From the NCBI GenBank assembly GCA_038209775.1, contig JBBQXK010000003.1, forward strand, positions 86,336 through 150,335: 64,000 bases of DNA, read 5' to 3'. Source of the stretch: JBBQXK01 sp038209775. GTDB taxonomy: Bacteria > Pseudomonadota > Alphaproteobacteria > Rhodobacterales > Rhodobacteraceae. A program made the position numbers and the translations under genes. How positions within the stretch are numbered: the first letter of the stretch is position 1; each line of letters opens with the position of its first letter. The notes beneath the pieces are model-generated. The model worked only from the letters and a program-made list of their open reading frames with translations, did not search any database and was not told where the DNA came from. Positions 55,575-63,393 of this stretch are shown here, one piece after another.

Positions 55575-56798
55575 ATGGTCGGGGTGTTGCGTTGGGGCGG
55601 GGTGGCGGGGCTGGTGGCCGTGCTGGTGGCGCTGATGATGGTGCCGGTGCGGGCGCAGGAGTTGTCGGCGCTGGCGCGGTTTGATCCGGCTGCATCGGCG
55701 GTGCGCGATGCGGGGCAGGGGATCGAGTTGCGTCTGTCGGTCAGCCAGCCGGTGCCCTGGCGCGTGCGCCTGATGGACAACCCGCCGCGCCTGATCCTGG
55801 ACATGCGCGAGGTGGACTGGGGCGGCCTGTCGGCGATGCCACGCGAGGGCGCGCGGGTGCGCGAGGTGCGGGCCGGGGTGTTCCGGCCCGGCTGGTCACG
55901 GCTGGTGGCGGAACTGTCGGGGCCGTTCACGGTGGCCGAGGCGGGGATGACCACGGGTGCCGGGGGCGCGGTGGTGGCGATCCGGCTTGCCCCCGCGACA
56001 CCTGCCGATTTCACTGCCCGGGCCGCACTGGCCGATCCGCCCGAGTGGACCCCGCCACGCGCCGCCGACCTGCCCCGCCCCGAGCCGCGCGGGGCCGGGC
56101 CGCTGGTGGTTGTCCTTGACCCCGGCCATGGCGGCATCGACCCCGGGGCCGAGCGCGACGGGCATTCCGAGGCCGACCTGATGCTGACCTTTGCCCGCGT
56201 CCTGAAAGAGGAGTTTCTGCGGCAGGGCGGCGCGCTTGTCGTGCTGACCCGCGATGAGGATGTGTTCGTGCCACTGGAGACACGCATTTCCATTGCCCGC
56301 GCGGCGGGGGCGCATGTGTTCCTGTCGCTGCACGCCGATGCCCTGGCCGAAGGGCAGGCGTCGGGGGCCACGCTTTACACCCTGTCGGACGAGGCCAGCG
56401 ACAAGGCCGCGTCCACGCTGGCCGAACGTCACGACCGCGATGATCTGTTGGCGGGGGTCGATCTGACCGAGCAGGATGACCTTGTGGCGCAGGTACTGAT
56501 GGACATGGCGCGCACCGAAACCGCGCCGCGCATCGACCGTCTGGCCATGGCACTGGAGGGGGCGATCAAGGCAGAGGAGTTGCCGATGCACCGCAGGCCG
56601 CGGCAGGCGGGCGGGTTTTCGGTGCTGAAATCGCCCGATATTCCGTCGGTGCTGATCGAGTTGGGGTTTCTTTCATCGGCGCGCGACCTGCGGCGGTTGA
56701 CCGACCCCGAGTGGCGCACAAGGATGGCGCGGGCGATCCGGGCGGGGGTGATGGGCTGGGCCGCCGAGGATGCAGGACTTGCCGCACTGCCGCGCTGA
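55575..56798 (+). CDS. amiC: N-acetylmuramoyl-L-alanine amidase with AMIN domain
   Basis: A 407-residue periplasmic amidase that cleaves the peptide from MurNAc in peptidoglycan and helps separate daughter cells. Signal peptide: GGVAGLVAVLVALMMVPVRA. Residues ~30-140 are an AMIN domain (VPWRVRLMDNPPRLILDMRE) that targets the septum. The Amidase_3 domain has zinc ligands in VLDPGHGGIDPGAERDGHSE and FLSLHADA and the catalytic Glu in LIELGFLSS. It includes the regulatory-helix region (ASTLAERHDRDDLLAGVDLT) found in EnvC/NlpD-activated amidases. The PBP1A gene follows on the same strand. Confidence 0.93.
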   Translation: MVGVLRWGGVAGLVAVLVALMMVPVRAQELSALARFDPAASAVRDAGQGIELRLSVSQPVPWRVRLMDNPPRLILDMREVDWGGLSAMPREGARVREVRAGVFRPGWSRLVAELSGPFTVAEAGMTTGAGGAVVAIRLAPATPADFTARAALADPPEWTPPRAADLPRPEPRGAGPLVVVLDPGHGGIDPGAERDGHSEADLMLTFARVLKEEFLRQGGALVVLTRDEDVFVPLETRISIARAAGAHVFLSLHADALAEGQASGATLYTLSDEASDKAASTLAERHDRDDLLAGVDLTEQDDLVAQVLMDMARTETAPRIDRLAMALEGAIKAEELPMHRRPRQAGGFSVLKSPDIPSVLIELGFLSSARDLRRLTDPEWRTRMARAIRAGVMGWAAEDAGLAALPR

Positions 56799-56907
56799 CA
56801 GAAACGTGAGCGGTGGTGTGCGCGCCTGCCGCGAGGGCTTTTGCATCACGCCGGCCTTTCGGCTATAGCGGGCAAAATGTTGTGTGGCCCGAAGGGGGGC
56901 TTTGGTC

Positions 56908-59466
56908 TTGGTCAGGTTCATCGCATCGGTTTTTGGCGGGTTGTTCGCGGCGGTGACGCTGGGGATGTTGTTCGTGGCACTGTGCATCGGCGCAGTGTTC
57001 TATATGTATGGCCGCGACCTTCCCAGCCCGCAAAGCCTGGCCAACTATACCCCGCCGACGATCAGCCGCATCTATTCGGGCGAGGGCCGTCTGATGGACG
57101 AGTTCGCCAAAGAGGGCGAGCGGCGGGTGTTCGTGCCGATCGAGGAAATCCCGCAACTGATCCAGGATGCGTTCGTATCCGCCGAGGACAAGAATTTCTG
57201 GACGCACAAGGGCTATGACGCGCGGGGGATCGTGGCGGCGGGGATCGAGGCGATCCAGTCACGGGGCCAGACGCTGCGGGGCGCATCGACCATCACCCAG
57301 CAGGTGATGAAGAACTTTTTGCTCGGCGGTGAGCGGACGGGTGAGCGCAAGATCAAGGAGATCATGCTGGCCACAAGATTCGAGGAGGTTCTGGACAAGA
57401 AGCACATCCTGGAGATTTACCTGAACGAGATCGACCTTGGGGCACGGTCGTTCGGGGTGGTGGCGGCGGCGCAGGCCTATTTCAACAAGACGCTGACCGA
57501 ACTGACGGCTGGTGAGGCCGCGTATCTGGCGGCGCTGCCGAAATCGCCCGGCAAGGGGCTGCGTCCGGTCGAAGAGTACGACCGCGCGGTCGAGCGGCGC
57601 AATTACGTGCTGCGCGAGATGTGGCAGAACGGGAATATCGACGAGGCGACCTATCGCGGCGAGGCGGCACAGGACCTGCGCACGGTACAGCGCGGCGACT
57701 ACGACAGGTTCCGCGATTCGATGCCGTCCCGCGATTATTTCACCGAAGAGATTGCGCGCCAGTTGTCGGCCAGTTTCGGCGATGATGCGTTCTATGGCGG
57801 TGGTCTGACGATCCGGGCCACGGTGGACCCGGAATTGCAGAAGGCAGCCGCCAAGGCGCTGCGCGTGGCGCTGGAGAAATATGACCGGGGCACGGGCGTA
57901 TGGCGCGGCACGGGCAAGGTGCTGCCGCCTGAGGTTCTGGGCGATGAGAGTGCGTGGCGCGCGGCGCTGTCGGCCGTGAACGTGCCACGTGACGTCGAGG
58001 GCTGGTTTCCGGCGGTGGTGCTGGCGGTGGGCGACGAGGATGCCCGCATCGGCATCGAGGCGGTGGCCGAGGACGAGGATGGCCATTTCATTCCCGCCGA
58101 AGATGTGACCTGGGCGCGCAAACGGCTGGCCGATGGCAAGCTGGGCCGCAAGGGGCGGGTCGCGGGCGATCTGGTGGCGGTGGGCGACGTGGTGCTGGTG
58201 CGGGCTGTCACCAAAGACGAGGACGGCAGTTTCCGCCGCTGGTCGCTGCGCCAGGTGCCCGAGGTGCAGGGCGCGTTCATGGCGATGGACGTAAACTCGG
58301 GCCGGGTTCTGGCGATGCAGGGCGGGTTCAGCTATCAGGATTCGGTGTTCAACCGCGCCACGCAGGCGCTGCGGCAGCCCGGGTCCAGCTTCAAGCCGTT
58401 CGTCTATGCGGCGGCACTGGACAGCGGCTTTGCGCCCAACACCATCGTGGTTGACGCGCCGATCCAGATCGACACGCCGCAGGGATTGTGGACGCCGAAG
58501 AACGCATCGAACAAGTTCTATGGCCCGGCCCCCTTGCGGGTGGGGATCGAGCAGTCGCGCAACCTGATGACGATCCGGGTGGCCCAGGAAATCGGCATGG
58601 ATACGGTGGCCAAGTATGCCGAGGAATTCGGGGTTTATGACCGGATGAACCAGGTGCTGGCGGCGTCGCTCGGGTCAGAGGAGACGACGCTGTTCAAGAT
58701 GGTGGCCGCCTATGCGATGTTCGCCAATGGCGGCGAGCGGGTGGAGCCGACGCTTGTGGACCGGGTGCAGGACCGCAAGGGTGCGACGGTCTATCGCCAC
58801 GACCAGCGGGTCTGTGAGGATTGCCGTCTTGCGAGCCTCGACAATTCGGTGCTGCCCGAGATCGTGTCGAAGCGTGACCGGGTGATGGACGCGATCACCG
58901 CTTATCAGCTGACGTCAATGCTGCAGGGCGTGATCAGCCACGGCACGGCGCGGGGGGTGAACCTGCCGGTGCCGGTGGCGGGCAAGACCGGCACCACGAA
59001 CGACGCCAAGGATGTGTGGTTCGTGGGCTATACCTCGAACATCGCTGCAGGGTGCTATATCGGCTATGACCAGCCGCGCACACTGGTGGGGGCGTCGGGT
59101 GGCGGCACCTGCGCGCCGGTGTTCCAGAGTTTCATGGAAGTGGCGGTCGAGAAATATGGCGGGTCCAAGTTCACCGTGCCGCCGGGCGGGTATTTCAAGA
59201 AGATCGACCGCTATTCGGGTGCAATCCTGCCCGACAATGCCAAGGGGCCGAACGTGGTGGCCGAGTATTTCCGCGAGGGCGAGGATCCGCTGTCGGGGCT
59301 GGGTGTGCTGGTGGATGGCGGGTTCGAGATGGGGTCGAACCTGCCGCTGTTCGCCTATGGTGAGACGGATGCAGGTGGGTCGGTGGTGACCACCGCCACG
59401 GGCCAGCAGAAGGTGATCCCCAAGAAGGCGGACTTTGGCACGGTGTCGTCGGGCGGGCTTTACTGA
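56908..59466 (+). CDS. mrcA: Penicillin-binding protein 1A
   Basis: An 852-residue bifunctional peptidoglycan synthase. One N-terminal membrane segment is followed by YMYGRDLPSPQSL. The GT51 domain has AEDKNFWTHKGYDARGI with the catalytic Glu, GASTITQQVMKNFLLGGERT and RKIKEIMLATRFE. The OB-like insert follows. The transpeptidase has RQPGSSFKPFVYAAAL (S-x-x-K), EQSRNLMTI (S-x-N) and GKTGTTNDAKDVWFVG (K-T-G). I choose TTG 56908 because MVRFIASVFGG matches relatives and AAGGGGGG is upstream. GTG 56884 would add eight residues. The gene is 109 bases after amiC and probably shares its transcript. Confidence 0.93.
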   Translation: MVRFIASVFGGLFAAVTLGMLFVALCIGAVFYMYGRDLPSPQSLANYTPPTISRIYSGEGRLMDEFAKEGERRVFVPIEEIPQLIQDAFVSAEDKNFWTHKGYDARGIVAAGIEAIQSRGQTLRGASTITQQVMKNFLLGGERTGERKIKEIMLATRFEEVLDKKHILEIYLNEIDLGARSFGVVAAAQAYFNKTLTELTAGEAAYLAALPKSPGKGLRPVEEYDRAVERRNYVLREMWQNGNIDEATYRGEAAQDLRTVQRGDYDRFRDSMPSRDYFTEEIARQLSASFGDDAFYGGGLTIRATVDPELQKAAAKALRVALEKYDRGTGVWRGTGKVLPPEVLGDESAWRAALSAVNVPRDVEGWFPAVVLAVGDEDARIGIEAVAEDEDGHFIPAEDVTWARKRLADGKLGRKGRVAGDLVAVGDVVLVRAVTKDEDGSFRRWSLRQVPEVQGAFMAMDVNSGRVLAMQGGFSYQDSVFNRATQALRQPGSSFKPFVYAAALDSGFAPNTIVVDAPIQIDTPQGLWTPKNASNKFYGPAPLRVGIEQSRNLMTIRVAQEIGMDTVAKYAEEFGVYDRMNQVLAASLGSEETTLFKMVAAYAMFANGGERVEPTLVDRVQDRKGATVYRHDQRVCEDCRLASLDNSVLPEIVSKRDRVMDAITAYQLTSMLQGVISHGTARGVNLPVPVAGKTGTTNDAKDVWFVGYTSNIAAGCYIGYDQPRTLVGASGGGTCAPVFQSFMEVAVEKYGGSKFTVPPGGYFKKIDRYSGAILPDNAKGPNVVAEYFREGEDPLSGLGVLVDGGFEMGSNLPLFAYGETDAGGSVVTTATGQQKVIPKKADFGTVSSGGLY

Positions 59467-59477
59467 GGGGCTGGTTC

Positions 59478-59498
59478 GGTGCGCAATGAATGCGCACC
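59478..59498. terminator. Bidirectional hairpin between PBP1A and parE genes
   Basis: GGTGCGCA-ATGAA-TGCGCACC is a perfect 8-base stem that abuts the stop codon of the minus-strand toxin gene (59499). With convergent genes on both sides it can act in both directions, though U tracts are weak. The sequence looks like a repeat that may recur elsewhere in the genome. Confidence 0.55.
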
Positions 59499-59798
59499 CT
59501 ACAAGGTGATGTCGTCGATCTGACGCGCGCCATGCAGCACGGCGAGGATCACCACCGCGTCGGGAGTAACCTCGTAGATCAGGCGCCATCGGTGCACCGA
59601 CACTTCGCGGATGTCGCGGGTGGTGCGGTTTTCGGGCAGGCGGCGGCCCTGGCGGGGGTGGTCGGTTAAAAGGTCGGCGCGGTGTTCGAAGCGTTCAGAA
59701 ACGGCATTGGCATAGATGGGCGATGTGGCATCGACATAGGCTAGGATCTGGAACAGATCTAGTCGTGCCCGGTCGGACCAGATCAGCGCAGACGCCAT
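59499..59798 (-). CDS. RelE/ParE-superfamily toxin
   Basis: A 99-residue ParE-like protein. ALIWSDRARLDLFQILAYVD, ERFEHRADLLTDHPRQGRRL, REVSVHRWRLIYEVTP and VVILAVLHGARQI follow the ParE pattern, including the conserved R/Y of the C-terminal strands. Type II toxins of this group poison gyrase or cleave RNA; which applies is not visible. It begins inside the antitoxin gene (16-base overlap), as is usual for the second gene of such a pair. Confidence 0.82.
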   Translation of the reverse strand: MASALIWSDRARLDLFQILAYVDATSPIYANAVSERFEHRADLLTDHPRQGRRLPENRTTRDIREVSVHRWRLIYEVTPDAVVILAVLHGARQIDDITL

Positions 59799-59971
59799 TT
59801 TGCCAGTTGAGCCTTGACCTCTGCGTGCGACACCACGTCGCCCCGATCCACCGAGGCCAGCCGTTCTTCGATCACCTGTTGCACATAAAGGTGGTATTGC
59901 ATGTCGTCATGCGTCGCGTCATCCGGCAGGTCGCGGATCATTGCTTCGGCTCTGGCTTTGGCGGTTGTCAT
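59783..59971 (-). CDS. Antitoxin partner of the ParE-type toxin
   Basis: A 62-residue acidic/helical protein (TTAKARAEAMIRDLPDDATH, DDMQYHLYVQQVIEERLASV, HAEVKAQLAKWRLR). Its position before and overlapping the toxin gene, and its HAEVKAQLAKW C-terminal part, match small antitoxins paired with ParE/RelE toxins. It lacks an obvious ribbon-helix-helix N-terminus, so DNA binding and autoregulation are uncertain. The divergent prfB gene starts 121 bases away. Confidence 0.75.
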   Translation of the reverse strand: MTTAKARAEAMIRDLPDDATHDDMQYHLYVQQVIEERLASVDRGDVVSHAEVKAQLAKWRLR

Positions 59972-60092
59972 GCAGTGAGCCTAGCAGAAACCGGCGATCC
60001 GGGAAAGGGCCGGGCAAGGTGCGTGCGCCCACCTTGCCCGGGCGCGTCGCGTCCGCTATCACGCCCCCCTGACGCCCATACCAGAGGTTGCC

Positions 60093-61220
60093 ATGCGCAG
60101 TGAGACGCAGACCATTGCCGATGCCATCGCCAAGACGCTGGTGCTGCTGGGGCATCGCATGGACCGTGAGACGGCGGCGCACCGGCTGGAGGAGTTCGAG
60201 GCGATGATCGAATCCCCCGACCTGTGGACCGACCCCCCCCGCGCGCAGAAACTGATGCGCGAGCGGCAGGAGTTGCTGGATGCCGTATCAACCTATGCGC
60301 TGATCGACAGCGGCCTGCGCGACAATGTCGAACTGATCGGGATGGGCGAGGCGGAGGGCGATACCGAGATCGTGGCCGAGGCGGAGGCGGCGCTGAAGGC
60401 GCTGCTGGATACCGCGCGGGAGAAGGAGCTTGAGGCGCTGCTGGACGGTGAGGCCGATGGCAACGACACGTTCCTTGAGATCAACGCAGGGGCCGGCGGC
60501 ACCGAAAGCTGTGACTGGGCGTCGATGCTGTCGCGGATGTATGTGAGATGGGCCGAAAAGAAGGGCTACAAGGTTGAATTGCAGTCGATGACCGATGGCG
60601 AAGAGGCGGGGATACGGTCGGCGGCTTACAAGGTGACGGGCAAGAATGCCTATGGCTGGTTGAAGTCCGAGTCCGGGGTGCATCGGCTGGTGCGGATCAG
60701 CCCTTACGACTCGGCGGCGCGGCGGCATACGTCGTTCAGTTCGGTATGGGTCTATCCGGTGGTCGATGACAACATCGAGATCGACATTCCCGACCGCGAT
60801 ATCCGTATCGACACCTACCGGTCATCAGGGGCCGGCGGGCAGCATGTGAACACCACCGACTCGGCGGTGCGCATCACGCACCTTCCGACCAACATCGTGG
60901 TCACGTCGTCGATGAAGTCGCAGCATCAGAACCGGGATGCCTGCATGGTGGCACTTCGGGCGCGGTTGTATCAGCTGGAACTGGACAAGCGGAATGCCGC
61001 GATCAACGCGGCGCATGACAGCAAGGGCGATGCGGGCTGGGGCAACCAGATCCGCAGCTATGTGCTGCAACCCTATCAGATGGTGAAGGACCTGCGGACC
61101 GGGGTCGAGACCAGCGATACCGGTGGGGTTCTGGACGGCGATCTGGACCGGTTCATGGCGGCGACGCTGGCCATGGATGTGGCGGGGAAATCGCGGGCGG
61201 AGGCCAACGCCGAGGACTGA
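60093..61220 (+). CDS. prfB: Peptide chain release factor 2
   Basis: A 375-residue class I release factor for UGA and UAA codons. The GGQ motif is in SSGAGGQHVNTTDSAVRITH. The recognition loop is HRLVRISPYDSAARRHTSFS, with SPY where E. coli has SPF. GAGGTESCDWASMLSRMYVRW is also present. The frame is continuous from ATG 60093, with no CTTTGA-type programmed frameshift, so the autoregulation known from E. coli does not operate here. The start (MRSETQTIADAIAKTL) fits alphaproteobacterial relatives. Confidence 0.94.
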   Translation: MRSETQTIADAIAKTLVLLGHRMDRETAAHRLEEFEAMIESPDLWTDPPRAQKLMRERQELLDAVSTYALIDSGLRDNVELIGMGEAEGDTEIVAEAEAALKALLDTAREKELEALLDGEADGNDTFLEINAGAGGTESCDWASMLSRMYVRWAEKKGYKVELQSMTDGEEAGIRSAAYKVTGKNAYGWLKSESGVHRLVRISPYDSAARRHTSFSSVWVYPVVDDNIEIDIPDRDIRIDTYRSSGAGGQHVNTTDSAVRITHLPTNIVVTSSMKSQHQNRDACMVALRARLYQLELDKRNAAINAAHDSKGDAGWGNQIRSYVLQPYQMVKDLRTGVETSDTGGVLDGDLDRFMAATLAMDVAGKSRAEANAED

Positions 61221-61246
61221 GGTTCGCGCTGGCGGCGGGGGCAGGA

Positions 61247-61293
61247 CCGGGGGCCAGCCCCCGGGCCCCCGGGATACTTGGGCAAAGATGAAA
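61247..61293 (+). repeat. Dispersed intergenic element, copy C
   Basis: Hairpin CCGGGGGC-CA-GCCCCCGG (61247-61264), then CCCCCGGGATACTTGGGCAA continuing AGATGAAA (61266-61293). The tail is identical to copy B over GATACTTGGGCAAAGATGAA. It lies between convergent prfB and bactofilin genes, just beyond the bactofilin terminator. Confidence 0.65.
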
Positions 61294-61299
61294 TGAAAA

Positions 61300-61332
61300 A
61301 GGCGCGCGGCCCTTTTCAGGGACCGCGCGCCT
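61300..61332 (-). terminator. Strong rho-independent terminator of the M23 peptidase-bactofilin unit
   Basis: AGGCGCGCGG and CCGCGCGCCT form a 10-base stem that can extend by CCC/GGG around a T-rich loop. Reading the minus strand, it is followed by TTTTTCATTTCATCTTT. It lies 17 bases after the bactofilin stop. Confidence 0.8.
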
Positions 61333-61348
61333 GTATGGCGGGGTTTCC

Positions 61349-61846
61349 TCAGGCTTCGGCGGTCTTGGCCGTGGGGACCAGCGTGGCGGTGGGGCGACCG
61401 GCGGCGAGGGGGTCGTCGGCGCGTTGCACCGAGCCTTCGAAATGGGCACCCGACTCGATGGCGATGGTCTTGTGGATGATGTCACCCTCGACCCGCGCGG
61501 TGGAGGTGAGACGCACCTTGAGGCCACGGACCCGGCCCACGACGCGGCCGTTGACGACGATGTCGTCGGCCACAATCTCACCCCGGATGGTGGCGGTTTC
61601 GCCGACCGTCAGGAGGTGTGCGCGGATGTCGCCCTCAACCGTGCCTTCGACCTGAATGTCGCCGGTGGTGCGCAGGTTGCCGGTGATCACGAGATCGGAA
61701 GACAGCACCGAAGCCGCCGGTTTCACGCCGGGTTTCGAGGGCGTGTAATCCATCTGCGGTTTCGACACGGCAGCATCCGGCATTCTGGGCTTCTCGGTTT
61801 CGGTCTGTTTCGGACCGGGTTCGTTGATACGGCTCTTAGAAAACAT
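61349..61846 (-). CDS. bacA: Bactofilin
   Basis: A 165-residue bactofilin (DUF583), a self-assembling beta-helix cytoskeletal protein. A disordered, Pro/Lys-rich N-terminus of about 45 residues precedes the core: SVLSSDLVITGNLRTTGDIQ, VEGTVEGDIRAHLLTVGETA, VNGRVVGRVRGLKVRLTSTA and IESGAHFEGSV, with regular turns ending in G. The C-terminal tail is short and Ala/Thr-rich. It overlaps the M23 peptidase gene by 11 bases. Bactofilins are often encoded with such peptidases and position them on the envelope to shape the cell. Confidence 0.92.
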   Translation of the reverse strand: MFSKSRINEPGPKQTETEKPRMPDAAVSKPQMDYTPSKPGVKPAASVLSSDLVITGNLRTTGDIQVEGTVEGDIRAHLLTVGETATIRGEIVADDIVVNGRVVGRVRGLKVRLTSTARVEGDIIHKTIAIESGAHFEGSVQRADDPLAAGRPTATLVPTAKTAEA

Positions 61847-63179
61847 CTCTGGCTGCCCTGATGAAGGTCATGGGGTTCACCGCGCGTCCGTTGAAGCGGA
61901 CTTCATAGTGAAGGTGGGTGCCGGTTGACCGGCCTGAAGAACCCATATCACCGATCCGGTCGCCGCGCGATACCTTTTGCCCGGATGACACGCGGATTTG
62001 GCTGAGATGGGCGTAGCTGGTCTCGATCCCGAAATCGTGCTGGATCTTGACGTGGCGGCCGTAGCCGGAATCCCAGCTTGCAAAGGTCACCACGCCGTCG
62101 GCCGTGGCATAGATCGGCGTGCCGCTGGAGGCCGCAAAGTCGGTGCCCGAGTGCATGCGGGTGCCCGCACCCTTGGGGTCGCGGCGGTAGCCGAAGCCGC
62201 TGGTGAAGCGGAAGGCGGATTTGACCGGCATGGCAAAGGGGGCGCGGTCGGCGGCAATCCGGTACATGTTCATCCGGTCAAGCCCCTGCAGGATCGCGTT
62301 TGCCCGGACATCGTCGGGCGAGGCGGCCACGGCCCCCGAGGTGGACAGCGTCAGCGCCGACAGCGGCCCGCCCTGGCCCGAGTAGCCGCGCCGGACCGAA
62401 CGGATCAGGTCATCGGGTGACAGGCCAGCCTCGCGGAACATGCGGTCGAGGGGTTCCATCGAGATTGTCACCGCCTCTTCCAGCTGGGCAAAGATGGCGT
62501 CGTTGCGGACCTCCATGGCGCGCTTTTCAGCCAGGACGGCGGCGGTTTCATCGCGGGCGGCCATGGCCGCGTCGGCGAGGGCGTCGCGCTCTTCGGCGGT
62601 GCCCGAAAGCGCATCGGACAGGATGCCGAGGGTCGCGGTCGCGTCGCGCACCCGCGCCTCGCCCGAGCGGCCCGAGCCGGTTTCGCGCCGCAGCGTGGCC
62701 GACAGGAGTGTGGCCTCGGCCCGCGCGGCGTCGCGTTCCTTGATGCTGCGGCGCAGGGTGTTCTGAATGACGTCGATGCCGGTCGTCATCTCTTTGCGCC
62801 CCTCTTCGGACGCGAGAAGGCGGGCCTGCATCTTGGACACCTCGGCAAGGGCGAGGTTGAAGCGTTCCTGCGCGCGCATAGCCTCATCCGCGCGCAGGTC
62901 GCGGTCGGCGGAAAGGGCGGTCATCCGCGCCTCATACAGGCTTTGCTGGCGTTGGGTCTGTTGGCGCGCGTCGCCGGCGCCGATGGAATCCATCAGGAGG
63001 ATCGCCGTGGCAAGGATGGTCCAGCCAAGGATCAGCGCCGCCCCCGCAGTGCCCACCGCCTGTACCGTGGGGGTCAGGCGGATGAAGCGCGTCTCGGCGT
63101 CGGATTTCAGGAACAGGCGCTGTTCGGGAAAGCGGCGTTCAAGTGCGGCACTGAGGCGGTAGGAGAGGCGTTTCAGCAA
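61836..63179 (-). CDS. M23 (LytM-type) peptidase with coiled coil
   Basis: A 447-residue membrane-anchored protein. Residues 40-65 are a membrane segment (AVGTAGAALILGWTILATAI). About 180 residues of coiled coil follow. The C-terminal M23 domain shows GFGYRRDPKGAGTRMHSGTD with the H-x3-D zinc ligands, IYATADGVVTFASWDSGYGR, and THLHYEVRFNGRAVNP with H-x-H. All catalytic zinc ligands seem present, so it may be an active endopeptidase cutting peptidoglycan cross-links. It is probably localised by the bactofilin encoded just after it. Confidence 0.9.
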   Translation of the reverse strand: MLKRLSYRLSAALERRFPEQRLFLKSDAETRFIRLTPTVQAVGTAGAALILGWTILATAILLMDSIGAGDARQQTQRQQSLYEARMTALSADRDLRADEAMRAQERFNLALAEVSKMQARLLASEEGRKEMTTGIDVIQNTLRRSIKERDAARAEATLLSATLRRETGSGRSGEARVRDATATLGILSDALSGTAEERDALADAAMAARDETAAVLAEKRAMEVRNDAIFAQLEEAVTISMEPLDRMFREAGLSPDDLIRSVRRGYSGQGGPLSALTLSTSGAVAASPDDVRANAILQGLDRMNMYRIAADRAPFAMPVKSAFRFTSGFGYRRDPKGAGTRMHSGTDFAASSGTPIYATADGVVTFASWDSGYGRHVKIQHDFGIETSYAHLSQIRVSSGQKVSRGDRIGDMGSSGRSTGTHLHYEVRFNGRAVNPMTFIRAARDVF

Positions 63180-63393
63180 ATGTCTGGTCCTGCCATGTTC
63201 GTGTGACCTGGGCCGCGCAAGGCAGCGACCGACCTGTCCCGGAACTTACCGTTATGTGCCCGCACCCCGCCCCGCAACATGGCAGTTCGCGGAGGGCCTG
63301 CGATCCGCCCATCTGTGGCGGGTATTGGCGAAATCCTGCCGATATGCAGGGGGTTTGCCCGTCCCGGGCGGGCGGAAGGGGCCGGTGCCCGCG

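Noticed and set aside
54437..56371. Extension of the DsbA-like gene upstream into a 644-codon frame
   Set aside because: The added part is antisense to amiC and lacks domains. The ATG at 55183 begins a proper signal peptide.
60093..60240. Possible programmed frameshift at the start of prfB
   Set aside because: The gene is a single open frame from its ATG and no CTTTGA-type slip site with in-frame TGA is present.
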